Below are positions 1-8,264 of a DNA stretch of 64,000 nt, piece after piece. Location: the NCBI RefSeq assembly GCF_900115635.1, contig NZ_FOXE01000010.1:42086-106085 (forward strand). The letters run 5' to 3'. Source of the stretch: Oscillibacter sp. PC13 (GTDB lineage: Bacteria; Bacillota; Clostridia; Oscillospirales; Oscillospiraceae). The translations under genes and the position numbers were made by a program. Position 1 is the first letter of the stretch. Every line of letters starts with the position of its first letter. The notes beneath the pieces are model-generated. The model made no database searches and was not told the origin of the DNA. It saw only the letters and a program-made list of their open reading frames with translations.

Positions 1-246
1 GAGGAGGCCGAACATGCAGCCAAGTTCGCCGAATTGCTGGGCGAGGTTGTGACCGATTCCACCAAGAAGAACCTGGAGATGCGGGTGGAAGCTGAGAACG
101 GCGCTACCGCCGGCAAGTTTGAAATTGCCAAGATGGCAAAAGCTGCCGGTCTGGATGCCATCCACGATACCGTGCATGAAATGGCAAGGGACGAGGCCCG
201 CCACGGCAAGGCGTTCAAGGGCTTGCTGGAGCGTTATTTCGGCTGA
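1..246 (+). CDS. Rubrerythrin-family ferritin-like protein (C-terminal part)
   Basis: The window opens inside this gene; only the last 81 codons and the stop are present. An E-E-A-E-H segment at the start and a D-E-A-R-H segment near the end are the carboxylate/histidine pairs that bind the di-iron centre in rubrerythrin-type four-helix proteins, which reduce peroxide in anaerobes. The protein ends with L-L-E-R-Y-F-G directly after the helix bundle, so there is no C-terminal rubredoxin domain; one could only be N-terminal, outside the window. A strong terminator follows, so this is the end of its transcript. The family is fairly certain; the subtype cannot be decided from this fragment. Confidence 0.85.
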   Translation, partial: EEAEHAAKFAELLGEVVTDSTKKNLEMRVEAENGATAGKFEIAKMAKAAGLDAIHDTVHEMARDEARHGKAFKGLLERYFG

Positions 247-260
247 GAAAACGTACATCA

Positions 261-292
261 AAGGGACGAGGCATCGCCTCGTCCCTTTTTTT
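261..292 (+). terminator. Intrinsic terminator after the rubrerythrin gene
   Basis: A perfect 12-bp inverted repeat (AAGGGACGAGGC, loop ATC, GCCTCGTCCCTT) is followed by a T tract, 15 bases after the stop codon. Confidence 0.93.
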
Positions 293-387
293 GAGGATTC
301 TGCCCACCTGCCTTTTCATTGTCAGCTTCTTAAGAAAGACACTGCGGTTTTGCGGCTGATAAACCATCAGAAAAGGTGAAACACCTC

Positions 388-416
388 TTGCGGAGGGGGC
401 GGAGACATGATAAAAT
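388..416 (+). promoter_or_regulatory. Sigma-A promoter of the HAD phosphatase gene
   Basis: TTGCGG at 388-393, a 17-base spacer and TAAAAT at 411-416, with an extended -10 TG at 408-409. It lies 28 bases before the start codon of the following gene, so the leader is short. Confidence 0.65.
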
Positions 417-443
417 TCCTCCGTATAGCAAAGGAGAGACGCT

Positions 444-1100
444 ATGTATCACTATATCTTTTTTGATCTGGACGGCACCCTGACTGATTCCAAGGAGGGG
501 ATTTTAAATTGCCTGCGCTACGCTCTGGAAAAACTGGAAGAGCCGGTGCCCGAGGAAGCAGTGCTTATCAAATTTATTGGGCCGCCGCTGCAGGACTCCT
601 TCATGCGCTATTGCGGTTTTGACGAAGACAAAGCCACTCGGGCTGTTGAATTATTCCGGGAGAGATATGCACCCATTGGCAAGTTTGAAAATGCGGCGGC
701 ACCTGGAATGCCGGAGCTGTGCAGGCGTCTGAAGGAGCAGGGGTATATTTTGGCGCTGTCCTCCTCCAAGCCAGAGGAAATGTGTGTTCCCATCTGCGAA
801 AAGTTCGGGTTTGCACCCGCGATGGAAACCATTACCGGCAGCCCGCCTCTGGGGGATTGGCAGAAGGAGAATGTGATTCGGGAGACGATGCGCCGCCTCG
901 GTCTGACAGATACGGACACCCCCAAAATTTTGATGGTGGGGGATCGGAAGTTTGACGTTTTGGGTGCGCGTGCCTGCGGCATCGATTGCGTGGGCGTGGA
1001 GTTTTTCGGATATGCAGGTCCTGGAGAGCTGGCGGAAGCGGGCGCCATAGCGGTTGTGAAAAGCGCAGAAGAGCTGGAACGCTTTTTAAAAAGTCATTAA
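444..1100 (+). CDS. HAD-superfamily hydrolase (phosphoglycolate phosphatase-like)
   Basis: This 218-residue protein carries the HAD motifs in order. Motif I (F-F-D-L-D-G-T-L-T) is at residues 6-14, with the nucleophile Asp8 and the acid/base Asp10. Motif II (L-S-S-S-K) is near residue 105, and motif IV (M-V-G-D-R-K-F-D) near residue 170. A helical cap lies between motifs I and II, as in the Gph/YjjG subfamily that dephosphorylates small sugar or nucleotide phosphates. The exact substrate cannot be read from the sequence. AAAGGAGAG before the ATG fixes the start. It has its own promoter and a terminator on each side, so it is monocistronic. Confidence 0.85.
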   Translation: MYHYIFFDLDGTLTDSKEGILNCLRYALEKLEEPVPEEAVLIKFIGPPLQDSFMRYCGFDEDKATRAVELFRERYAPIGKFENAAAPGMPELCRRLKEQGYILALSSSKPEEMCVPICEKFGFAPAMETITGSPPLGDWQKENVIRETMRRLGLTDTDTPKILMVGDRKFDVLGARACGIDCVGVEFFGYAGPGELAEAGAIAVVKSAEELERFLKSH

Positions 1101-1130
1101 AAAATGGACGTCCAACCGGACGTCCATTTT
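1101..1130. terminator. Bidirectional terminator between convergent genes
   Basis: AAAATGGACGTCC, loop AACC, GGACGTCCATTTT: a perfect 13-bp stem with A/T tracts on both sides. It lies between the HAD gene on + and the SLH protease gene on -. Confidence 0.92.
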
Positions 1131-1161
1131 TCTGTTTATTCAAGAAGCGTGCCGCGCGGTA

Positions 1162-2442
1162 TTATGTCGCTGTACCTGAGGCCAAATCCGCCAATGTCCA
1201 ACCCGCTGCCGTCAGGTCGGCCTCCATGACAGGGTTGACGGGAACAGCCAAGTACATGCTGTTGCCATATGTATATGCGCCGGAAGTAACGGCTACCACC
1301 TGGCCAAAGGTATTCAGAAGGGCGCCGCCGCTGCTGCCGCGGGAAATATCGGCGGTGCTCATCACGCAGGGCAGTTCATACCGTTCCACTGTTCTGGCGG
1401 GATCGCTGACAATGCCGGAACTGACCGCCAGACCGAGCCCAAGCGGATTGCCAAGGGCGTACACAGTGTCACCGGCCCGGAGATCATTGGTACCAACCAG
1501 TTCCAAATAAGCAAAGGCGGAAGTGGGGATGCGGTCAGTAGAAGTTTTGGAGATTCGCAGCACTGCGATATCAATTTCCTCGTCATAGAAAAGAACCCGT
1601 TCCACTGGATAGGTTTCCCCAGTCGACAGCGTGGCGGTGGCATAGACGGAATCCTCAATGGAGTGGTAGTTCGTGACAGCCAAGCCGTCGGCAGAGATAA
1701 AGAAGCCGCTGGCATCGGAGGTGTGCGTCTTTTTGTCCACATCCTCCTGTGTTTCATAGGCCTGGAGACAAAAGACTGCGGACAGGTGCCGTTCTGCGGC
1801 CTGGCGGGCGGAGAGCTCTGTGTTTAAAAGACCCAATGCATTTGCAGCCGCTCTGGATACAGCTCCGGTTTCCACCAAATGCCCGATGACTGTACTGCTG
1901 CCGTCCCTGTAGGAAAAGGAAAGGGCGCCTGCGGCAGTTTCGAACAGATCCCCCCGGGTGAGGGTGCCGCTGTATAAATCCGATACCAAACCAATCCGCT
2001 GGGCAAAGGCTGGGGCGCCATCTACGGTAAAGTCGCCGTCTTTATCACTGTAGCCCAGCATCCGCAGCAAAAAGGTACACCAGGCATTGGCGGTGATGAC
2101 CTGGTCCGGTTTAAAGTCCATCTGGGTCACGCCATTGACCCAATTTTTCTGAGAGGCATAGCCCACCGCGGAGGCGGCCCAAGCGGGCACATCCCGAAAG
2201 CCGGGGATCCCGTGGCTGGATGTGGCCTCCCCGCCCGCCAGCCGAACCAGAAGCACTACGGCTTGGGCACGGGTGGCTGGTTCCTCCAGAGCGTAGCTTC
2301 CCGGGGCGGTTCCGTTTACCAGCCCAAGCGTGTGCAGGGTATCTGCTGCGCGAAGCGCTTCTCCCTCCAGCGCAGAGGAAAAAGGGGCGGTACTGGCCAG
2401 CAGAGTCAGAACGCATAGAAACGCAAAGAGTCTTTTTTTCAT
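1162..2442 (-). CDS. Secreted SLH-domain trypsin-like serine protease
   Basis: This 426-residue protein starts with a signal peptide (M-K-K-R-L-F then a hydrophobic run ending near Ala25). Residues about 30-200 hold S-layer-homology type repeats (F-R-D-V-P-A-W-A and L-T-R-G-D-L-F-E-T-A are typical pieces), which attach proteins to cell-wall polymers. The C-terminal half is an HtrA-like S1 protease with the full triad: His in T-N-Y-H-S, Asp in E-I-D-I-A-V-L, Ser in R-G-S-S-G-G-A. No PDZ domain follows, unlike classical DegP. Expected role: wall-bound protease or surface quality control. A promoter lies on the minus strand at 2531-2559. The family is clear; the substrate is unknown. Confidence 0.88.
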   Translation of the reverse strand: MKKRLFAFLCVLTLLASTAPFSSALEGEALRAADTLHTLGLVNGTAPGSYALEEPATRAQAVVLLVRLAGGEATSSHGIPGFRDVPAWAASAVGYASQKNWVNGVTQMDFKPDQVITANAWCTFLLRMLGYSDKDGDFTVDGAPAFAQRIGLVSDLYSGTLTRGDLFETAAGALSFSYRDGSSTVIGHLVETGAVSRAAANALGLLNTELSARQAAERHLSAVFCLQAYETQEDVDKKTHTSDASGFFISADGLAVTNYHSIEDSVYATATLSTGETYPVERVLFYDEEIDIAVLRISKTSTDRIPTSAFAYLELVGTNDLRAGDTVYALGNPLGLGLAVSSGIVSDPARTVERYELPCVMSTADISRGSSGGALLNTFGQVVAVTSGAYTYGNSMYLAVPVNPVMEADLTAAGWTLADLASGTAT

Positions 2443-2530
2443 GTGGGGTGCCTCCGAAGATGTTTAGAATAATCCTGCCGCGCATTGCGGAACAGGGACG
2501 GGCTGCATGATGTGGGAACCAATGCCACCT

Positions 2531-2559
2531 ATTGTAACACTGCCGGGAAACCTTGGCAA
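2531..2559 (-). promoter_or_regulatory. Sigma-A promoter of the SLH protease gene
   Basis: On the minus strand TTGCCA (2554-2559), a 17-base spacer and TACAAT (2531-2536) with an extended -10 TG. Transcription leaves leftward, about 80 bases before the start codon. It is back to back with the rightward promoter at 2575-2603. Confidence 0.7.
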
Positions 2560-2574
2560 GAGACTGCCGGCTGC

Positions 2575-2603
2575 TGGACAGCATCGGAAAAACCTGATAC
2601 AAT
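2575..2603 (+). promoter_or_regulatory. Sigma-A promoter of the MBL-deoC-deoD operon
   Basis: TGGACA (2575-2580), a 17-base spacer and TACAAT (2598-2603) with an extended -10 TG at 2595-2596. It places the transcript start near 2610. This rules out the more upstream in-frame ATG at 2485 as the start of the next gene and supports 2635. Confidence 0.7.
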
Positions 2604-2634
2604 ACAGCCATGTTTTGAGAGAAAGGAAACGGGA

Positions 2635-3630
2635 ATGGCAAACCGCATTGCAAAAAATCTCTGGCAATTGGAGATTCCCCTGGTTGGAAACCCGCTGAAA
2701 AATTTGAACAGCTACCTCATCACCGGGGAGAGAAATTTGCTGATTGATACCGGCTTTCGCCAAGCGCCGTGCAGGGCGGCCATGCTGCAGCAGCTGCAGG
2801 AACTGGGAGTCGATCTGGATCGAACGGATATTTTTCTGACACACCTCCACAGCGATCACACAGGCCTGTCCACAGAGCTGATCCGGCCGGGCTGCCAAAT
2901 TTATATCGGCGCCGTGGACGGCCCCAGGATGACGGGCTATCAGGATGGAGACCACTGGCGGGCACTGTATAGTGCGTATGTACAGGACGGCTTTTCTCAG
3001 GAGGAGATGGATGCCCTCTGGGACAGCAACCCTGCCCAGAATGCGGGACCGCGCCCATACAGCGGCTATGTGTACCTCCGGGATGGAGACACCTTGTCCT
3101 ACGGCGGGCAGACACTGCGGTGCATTCTGACGCCGGGGCATACGCCGGGGCACCTGTGCCTGTATGCAGAGGAGGGGCGCTGGCTGTTCTCGGGGGATCA
3201 TATCCTGTTTCACATCACACCCAATATCTGCCGCTGGGAGGGCGTACCGGATTCCCTGGGGGATTACCTCGACAGCCTTCAAAAAATACGGAATTTGCCG
3301 GTGGAGCTGCTTTTGCCGGCTCACCGGGCGGAAACCGGCAATCTGCAGGAGCGGGTGGACGCGCTGACGGCCCACCATATGCGCCGGATTTGGGATGCAC
3401 TGCAGGCGGTGCGGCGGGAGCCGGAGCTGACCGCATACCAGGTGGCAGGCCGGATGGCCTGGAGTATCCGCAGCCGCAACTGGGCGGAATTTCCCCTGAC
3501 ACAAAAATTCTTCGCCGTGGGAGAGGCGCTTTCCCATCTGGATTACCTGGAGCGTCGTGGAAGGGTGACCCGGGTGGAAAAGAATGGAAAGTTTGTATAT
3601 GTTGCCGCCCGCAATGGTGACAACAATTAA
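2635..3630 (+). CDS. MBL-fold metallo-hydrolase
   Basis: This 331-residue protein has the metallo-beta-lactamase zinc motif T-H-L-H-S-D-H-T-G with His70, His72, Asp74 and His75, a later T-P-G-H-T-P-G-H-L segment and a G-D-H ligand in F-S-G-D-H-I-L-F, as in glyoxalase II-like hydrolases. The C-terminal ~90 residues look like the helical/winged region found in RNase Z- or LACTB2-like clostridial MBL proteins. The start at 2635 is chosen because AAAGGA lies 7 bases before it and the promoter lies downstream of the longer alternative. deoC starts 20 bases after the stop, so they are probably co-transcribed. The substrate is unknown. Confidence 0.85.
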   Translation: MANRIAKNLWQLEIPLVGNPLKNLNSYLITGERNLLIDTGFRQAPCRAAMLQQLQELGVDLDRTDIFLTHLHSDHTGLSTELIRPGCQIYIGAVDGPRMTGYQDGDHWRALYSAYVQDGFSQEEMDALWDSNPAQNAGPRPYSGYVYLRDGDTLSYGGQTLRCILTPGHTPGHLCLYAEEGRWLFSGDHILFHITPNICRWEGVPDSLGDYLDSLQKIRNLPVELLLPAHRAETGNLQERVDALTAHHMRRIWDALQAVRREPELTAYQVAGRMAWSIRSRNWAEFPLTQKFFAVGEALSHLDYLERRGRVTRVEKNGKFVYVAARNGDNN

Positions 3631-3650
3631 AAGTAGAGGAGAACACTGAA

Positions 3651-4316
3651 ATGGAACTGAAAGACATTCTGAACAAGTGTGACCATACCCTTTTGGCCCA
3701 GACGGCTACCTGGGAAGAGATCAAGGGCATCTGTGATGATGGAATGAAGTACGGCTGCGCCAGCGTGTGCATTCCGGCCTCCTATGTGAAGCAGGCAGCA
3801 GAATATGTGGAGGGAAAGCTTCCCATTTGCACCGTTATCGGGTTCCCGAACGGTTATGACACCACTGCGGCCAAGTGCTTTATGGCGTCTGATGCTGTGG
3901 AGAACGGCGCGGAGGAAGTGGACATGGTGATCAACATGGGCTGGGTGAAGGATCAAAAGTGGGAGGATCTGCTGGCGGAAATCAAGGCCGTGAAGGCGGC
4001 GTGCAAGGGAAAGCTCCTGAAGGTCATCATTGAGTGCTGCTTCCTTACGGATGCGGAGAAAATCAAGATGTGCGAACTTGTAACGGCTTCTGGCGCAGAT
4101 TATATCAAGACATCCACCGGCTTTGGAACCGGCGGCGCTACCCGGGGGGATGTAGCTCTGTTTGCCAAGCATGTTGGTCCCCAGGTGAAAATCAAAGCAG
4201 CGGGCGGTATCGCCGATTTGAAGGACGCAGAGGACTTTATTCGGCTGGGAGCTTCCCGTCTGGGCACCAGCCGGGTAGTCAAGGCCGTGAAAGGGATGGA
4301 GAGCACTGGATATTGA
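3651..4316 (+). CDS. deoC: Deoxyribose-phosphate aldolase
   Basis: DeoC cleaves 2-deoxyribose 5-phosphate to acetaldehyde and glyceraldehyde 3-phosphate, the last step of deoxynucleoside breakdown. The 221-residue length fits the family. The Schiff-base lysine segment [10 protein letters not shown] and the second active-site lysine in V-K-I-K-A-A-G-G-I are present. GAGGAG stands before the ATG. The gene sits between an MBL hydrolase and deoD in one operon, directly upstream of a nucleoside ABC transporter, which supports a salvage role. Confidence 0.96.
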   Translation: MELKDILNKCDHTLLAQTATWEEIKGICDDGMKYGCASVCIPASYVKQAAEYVEGKLPICTVIGFPNGYDTTAAKCFMASDAVENGAEEVDMVINMGWVKDQKWEDLLAEIKAVKAACKGKLLKVIIECCFLTDAEKIKMCELVTASGADYIKTSTGFGTGGATRGDVALFAKHVGPQVKIKAAGGIADLKDAEDFIRLGASRLGTSRVVKAVKGMESTGY

Positions 4317-4352
4317 GTGAACAAAACCGCTTTTGAGAAAGGATGCGATCAA

Positions 4353-5069
4353 ATGTCCACACCGCATAATGAGGCGCTTCAGGGCGCATTCGCAAAAACG
4401 GTCCTGATGCCAGGGGATCCTCTGCGGGCCAGGTTTATTGCGGAGACCTTTTTGCAGGATGCCGAACTTGTAAACAACGTCCGGGGCATTCAGGGCTATA
4501 CCGGAAGGTATCAGGGTGTTTCCGTGTCCGTCATGGCTTCCGGCATGGGCATTCCTTCCATCGGCATATACTCCCACGAACTGTTCCACGTTTACGACGT
4601 GGACAATATCATCCGCGTGGGAAGTGCCGGTGCCATTTCCCCAAAGCTGAAGCTTCGGGATGTGGTGATGGCGCAGGGCGCCTGCACAGACTCCAATTAC
4701 GCCCACCAGTATGGACTACCGGGGACCTTTGCGCCAATTGCGGATTTTATGCTGCTGGAGACGGCGGTGGCAGTGGCCCGCCGGATGGGCATAGAGCCGC
4801 CGGTTGGGAATCTGCTCAGCTCCGATGTCTTTTACAACAAGGCGGGCAATACGCTGGACTGGGGGGCAATGGGCGTGCTGGCCATCGAGATGGAGACGGC
4901 GGCCCTTTACTGCAACGCCGCTGAGGCGGGCAGGCGGGCGCTGACCATCTGCACCGTGTCCGACAGCCTGGTAACAGGGGAGGAGCTGCCTCCCGCAGAG
5001 CGGCAGACCAGCTTTACCCAAATGATGGAGATTGCCCTGGGCGTTGCAGTGGAACTTGCAAAAAAGTGA
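4353..5069 (+). CDS. deoD: Purine-nucleoside phosphorylase, DeoD type
   Basis: DeoD splits purine (deoxy)nucleosides with phosphate into base and (deoxy)ribose 1-phosphate. The 238-residue length is that of the hexameric bacterial family. Visible motifs are L-M-P-G-D-P-L-R-A near the N-terminus (phosphate binding), E-M-E-T-A-A-L-Y, and V-S-D-S-L with the catalytic Asp. An in-frame ATG at 4317 exists, but AAAGGA at 4338-4343 is correctly spaced for 4353, and the family begins M-S-T-P-H-N. It is the third gene of the MBL-deoC-deoD operon. Confidence 0.96.
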   Translation: MSTPHNEALQGAFAKTVLMPGDPLRARFIAETFLQDAELVNNVRGIQGYTGRYQGVSVSVMASGMGIPSIGIYSHELFHVYDVDNIIRVGSAGAISPKLKLRDVVMAQGACTDSNYAHQYGLPGTFAPIADFMLLETAVAVARRMGIEPPVGNLLSSDVFYNKAGNTLDWGAMGVLAIEMETAALYCNAAEAGRRALTICTVSDSLVTGEELPPAERQTSFTQMMEIALGVAVELAKK

Positions 5070-5164
5070 AAAAAACGATGGAAATTAGGATTTTTATCCA
5101 ATAAAAGGACTCATTTCTGTTTCAACAAAAATATGACAAAACAGAAAACAATTGTGAAATCCGG

Positions 5165-5193
5165 TTGAAATCATGGTAAAGAATTGCTATAAT
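5165..5193 (+). promoter_or_regulatory. Sigma-A promoter of the BMP lipoprotein gene
   Basis: TTGAAA (5165-5170), a 17-base spacer and the perfect -10 TATAAT (5188-5193) with an extended TG. One of the strongest promoter matches in the window. Confidence 0.85.
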
Positions 5194-5219
5194 GAGCCTG
5201 ACCTTGAAAGGTCAGGCTC
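5194..5219 (+). promoter_or_regulatory. Perfect 10-bp inverted repeat at the transcript start of the BMP gene
   Basis: GAGCCTGACC, loop TTGAAA, GGTCAGGCTC begins directly after the -10 box and covers the expected +1 near 5200. It is followed by a small CCGC-TTTT-GCGG hairpin at 5221-5232. There is no T tract, so it is not a terminator. It could be a repressor operator overlapping the start site or a stabilising 5' hairpin; sequence alone does not decide. Confidence 0.6.
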
Positions 5220-5262
5220 TCCGCTTTTGCGGAGACGAAAAAATGGAAGGAAGGTAATTCCA

Positions 5263-6462
5263 ATGAAGAAGTTTCTTGCACTGGCTCTGGCATTGGTCAT
5301 GTCCCTGTCCCTGGTTGCCTGCGGCGGCAACAGTGGTACGACCGAGCCCGAGGACGGCGGCGATGAGGCTGCCGTTTACCGCGTGGCAATGATCACGGAC
5401 TACGGCGATATCACCGACCAGTCCTTCAACCAGACCACATATGAGGCCTGCAAGGAGTACTGCGACGCCAACGGCCTGGATTTTGAGTATTTCAAGCCCG
5501 CCGGCGACTCCACGGCCGAGCGCGTGGCCATGGTGGAGAAGGCTGTGGACCAGGACTACAACGTGATTGTGATGCCCGGCTATGCCTTTGCCGGAACGAT
5601 TGTGGAGACCCAGGATGTCTATCCCGATGTGACGTTCATCGGCCTGGACGTCTCTGAGTACGACATCGAGGACTGCTTCTACAACCACGATGCAGACGGC
5701 AATCGTACCGAACTGCTGGATGCTGCAAACGAACCCCACGTTGCCAGCAATGTTTACTGCGCGGTCTATCAGGAAGAGCTGTGCGGCTATATGGCCGGTT
5801 ACGCAGCAGTGAAGCTGGGCTATACCCACCTGGGCTTCCTGGGCGGCATGGCGGTTCCCGCCGTGCAGCGCTATGGCTACGGTTTCGTGCAGGGTGCTGA
5901 TGCCGCTGCGGCTGAGACCGGCGCGGACGTGAAGGTGGAATATGTGTATGGCAACCAGTTCTTTGGCGACGCTGACATCACCGCTTACATGGATACCTGG
6001 TATCAGACTGTGGGCGTGGAAGTTGTCTTTGCCTGCGGCGGCGGCATCTATGCTTCTGCGGCTGAGGCTGCGGCCAAGGTTGAGGGCGCCAAGGTCATCG
6101 GCGTGGACGTGGACCAGGCTGCCATTATCGACGGCGATTACGGCGAGGGCATGACGGTCACTTCCGCCATGAAGGGCCTTGCTCCCACCGTCAAGCACAT
6201 GCTGGAAGAGGTTCAGAAGGGCAACTTTGCCAACTACGGCGGTAAGGTGGAGTCCCTGGGCCTGGTGTCCGGCGATGATCCCGCGTCCAACTATGTCCAG
6301 ATCCCCATGGAGACCACACAGTGGGGCGACGGTTTCAGCCAAGATGATTACAAGGCCCTGGTGAAGGCTATGTTCGACGGTTCCGTCACTGTGTCCAGCG
6401 ACATCAGCGCGGAGCCCGCTGTGACGACTGCCGCAGTGACCTATTACGGCAACATCAAGTAA
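5263..6462 (+). CDS. nupN: BMP-family nucleoside-binding lipoprotein of an ABC transporter
   Basis: This 399-residue protein has a lipoprotein signal (hydrophobic stretch then S-L-V-A-C, lipidated Cys near residue 20) and an acidic linker. The Bmp/PnrA fold follows, with V-A-M-I-T-D-Y-G-D-I-T-D-Q-S-F-N-Q at its start; this D-Q-S-F-N segment is typical of nucleoside-binding members. Its neighbours are an ATPase and two permeases in the NupNOPQ order. The start at 5263 is set by the signal peptide and AGGAAGG upstream. It has its own promoter and a full terminator behind it, so it can be made in excess over the membrane components, as is common for binding proteins. The exact nucleoside preference is inferred from family. 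Confidence 0.9.
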   Translation: MKKFLALALALVMSLSLVACGGNSGTTEPEDGGDEAAVYRVAMITDYGDITDQSFNQTTYEACKEYCDANGLDFEYFKPAGDSTAERVAMVEKAVDQDYNVIVMPGYAFAGTIVETQDVYPDVTFIGLDVSEYDIEDCFYNHDADGNRTELLDAANEPHVASNVYCAVYQEELCGYMAGYAAVKLGYTHLGFLGGMAVPAVQRYGYGFVQGADAAAAETGADVKVEYVYGNQFFGDADITAYMDTWYQTVGVEVVFACGGGIYASAAEAAAKVEGAKVIGVDVDQAAIIDGDYGEGMTVTSAMKGLAPTVKHMLEEVQKGNFANYGGKVESLGLVSGDDPASNYVQIPMETTQWGDGFSQDDYKALVKAMFDGSVTVSSDISAEPAVTTAAVTYYGNIK

Positions 6463-6477
6463 TTCCACACAGGCGTC

Positions 6478-6509
6478 AAAGAGGACGGGGTTCCCCGTCC
6501 TCTTTTTTT
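6478..6509 (+). terminator. Intrinsic terminator after the BMP gene
   Basis: GAGGACGGGG-TT-CCCCGTCCTC (6481-6502) flanked by A and T tracts. It separates binding-protein transcription from the ATPase-permease operon. Confidence 0.93.
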
Positions 6510-6550
6510 GGACGATCTGGGAGATTTGTTTAAAATACATCAAGATTGCT

Positions 6551-6579
6551 TTGAAATGTACGCGGAAATATAGTACAAT
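6551..6579 (+). promoter_or_regulatory. Sigma-A promoter of the nucleoside transporter operon
   Basis: TTGAAA (6551-6556), 17-base spacer, TACAAT (6574-6579). It implies a leader of about 140 bases before the ATPase gene. Confidence 0.75.
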
Positions 6580-6583
6580 AGGA

Positions 6584-6666
6584 ATCATCATAAGGATCAC
6601 CGCTGCAACGGCAGACATTTCCTCCGACACAGTCTGCCGCCCGCCGTGGCTGGAAAAATGATGGAT
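6584..6666 (+). ncRNA. Candidate structured leader RNA of the nucleoside transporter operon
   Basis: The leader after the 6551-6579 promoter can fold. ATCATCAT (6584-6591) can pair with ATGATGGAT (6658-6666) and enclose an 8-bp stem CGGCAGAC/GTCTGCCG (6609-6616 with 6632-6639). I do not recognise a known riboswitch; the purine-riboswitch consensus is absent. No terminator T tract is seen, so any control would be translational. This is a weak call based on hand-drawn pairing. Confidence 0.3.
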
Positions 6667-6728
6667 CGTGTTCCTGCTGCCTGCGAGGCCAGGGACGCAT
6701 CTTCAAATGAAAGGGGAGGTCGTTAAGC

Positions 6729-8261
6729 TTGGAGCAGTCTTATGCCATTGAAATGCTTAACATCACCAAACGGTTCCCGGGCATCATTGCCAACGACAAC
6801 ATCACACTGCAGCTGCGTAAGGGGGAGATCCATGCCCTGCTGGGTGAGAACGGCGCGGGAAAATCCACCTTGATGAGCGTCCTGTTCGGCCTGTATCGGC
6901 CGGAGGAGGGCACCATTAAGAAAAACGGGGAAATTGTGGAAATCAAGGATCCCAATGATGCAAATGCGCTTGGAATCGGCATGGTTCACCAGCACTTCAA
7001 GCTGGTGGAGTGCTTTACTGTTCTGGACAATATTATTATGGGTGTGGAACCTTGCCGGCACGGCTTTCTCCAGAAGGCGGAGGCACGGGAAAAGGTAGTG
7101 GCTCTCAGTGAGAAGTACGGGCTCCATGTGGATCCGGACGCGCTGGTGGAGGACATCACAGTGGGCATGCAGCAGCGCACCGAGATTTTGAAGATGCTGT
7201 ACCGGGAAAATGAGATCCTGATTTTTGACGAGCCGACCGCTGTTCTGACGCCCCAGGAAATTGAAGAGCTGATGCAGATTATGCGCAACTTGGTGGCGGA
7301 GGGAAAGAGTATCCTTTTCATCTCCCACAAGCTCAACGAGATTATGTCCGTGGCTGACCGGTGCACTGTGCTGCGGAAAGGCAAATACATCGGTACGGTA
7401 GACATTGCAAACAGCTCCAGAGAGGAGCTCAGCCGGATGATGGTTGGCCGGGACGTGGACTTTGTAGTGCACAAGGGACCCTCCAAGCCTGGAGAGGTAA
7501 TTCTGGATGTAGCACACATGACCGTGGCCTCTAAATCCCATGGGAACAATGCTGTCAAGGATGTTTCCTTTTGTGTTCGGGCTGGTGAGATTGTCTGCGT
7601 TGCCGGTATTGACGGCAATGGACAGACTGAACTGGTGTACGGTCTGACCGGTTTGGAGCCACTGAAGGAGGGGGCGCTTACCCTCTCCGGCCGGGATATC
7701 ACCCATGCACAGATCCGCCAACGTTCCAGGATGGGAATGAGCCATATTCCAGAGGACCGGCATAAGCATGGCTTGGTGCTGGACTATACCTTGGAGGACA
7801 ACATGGTACTCCAGCGCTACTTTGAACCGCAGTTTGTGAGTAAGGCTGGATTTTTGAAGCGTAAAGCCATCCGGGAGTATGCGCTCCGGCTGATCGAACA
7901 GTATGACGTCCGATCGGGCCAGGGACCTGTCACCGTGGCCCGCAGCATGTCCGGCGGCAACCAGCAGAAAGCGATTGTGGCCAGAGAAATTGACAAGGAC
8001 CCGGAGCTGCTGATTGCTGTCCAGCCCACCCGGGGGTTGGATGTGGGCGCCATCGAGTATATCCACAAGCAGATTGTGGCGCAGCGGGATGCGGGAAAAG
8101 CTGTGCTGCTGGTGTCTTTGGAGCTGGATGAGGTGATGGCCCTTTCCGACCGGATCCTAGTCATGTATGAGGGAGAGATTGTGGGAGAGTTGGCTCCCAA
8201 GACCACCACTGTGGAAGAGATGGGTCTGTATATGGCGGGTGCCAAGCGAAAGGGGGCGTAA
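6729..8261 (+). CDS. nupO: Nucleoside ABC transporter ATP-binding protein (two ABC domains)
   Basis: This 510-residue protein has two fused ATPase domains, as in the RbsA/NupO group. Domain 1 has Walker A G-E-N-G-A-G-K-S-T near residue 40 and Walker B with D-E-P-T-A-V-L-T. Domain 2 has the degenerate Walker A G-I-D-G-N-G-Q-T-E near residue 293, the signature S-G-G-N-Q-Q-K, and Q-P-T-R-G-L-D in place of D-E-P. The start is a TTG at 6729: GGGGAGG (6713-6719) is spaced 9 bases from it, while the next ATG (6753) has no such site. Three bases separate it from the first permease. It energises import of nucleosides bound by the upstream lipoprotein. Confidence 0.92.
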   Translation: MEQSYAIEMLNITKRFPGIIANDNITLQLRKGEIHALLGENGAGKSTLMSVLFGLYRPEEGTIKKNGEIVEIKDPNDANALGIGMVHQHFKLVECFTVLDNIIMGVEPCRHGFLQKAEAREKVVALSEKYGLHVDPDALVEDITVGMQQRTEILKMLYRENEILIFDEPTAVLTPQEIEELMQIMRNLVAEGKSILFISHKLNEIMSVADRCTVLRKGKYIGTVDIANSSREELSRMMVGRDVDFVVHKGPSKPGEVILDVAHMTVASKSHGNNAVKDVSFCVRAGEIVCVAGIDGNGQTELVYGLTGLEPLKEGALTLSGRDITHAQIRQRSRMGMSHIPEDRHKHGLVLDYTLEDNMVLQRYFEPQFVSKAGFLKRKAIREYALRLIEQYDVRSGQGPVTVARSMSGGNQQKAIVAREIDKDPELLIAVQPTRGLDVGAIEYIHKQIVAQRDAGKAVLLVSLELDEVMALSDRILVMYEGEIVGELAPKTTTVEEMGLYMAGAKRKGA

Positions 8262-8264
8262 CCG

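Noticed and set aside
5070..5262. Purine riboswitch upstream of the nucleoside-binding lipoprotein gene
   Set aside because: The conserved purine aptamer core is absent, and the promoter sits only about 70 bases before the start codon, leaving no room for the aptamer.
5212..6630. Minus-strand frame of 472 codons across the BMP gene
   Set aside because: Antisense shadow of a GC-rich gene; it covers the BMP signal peptide and the terminator at 6478-6509.
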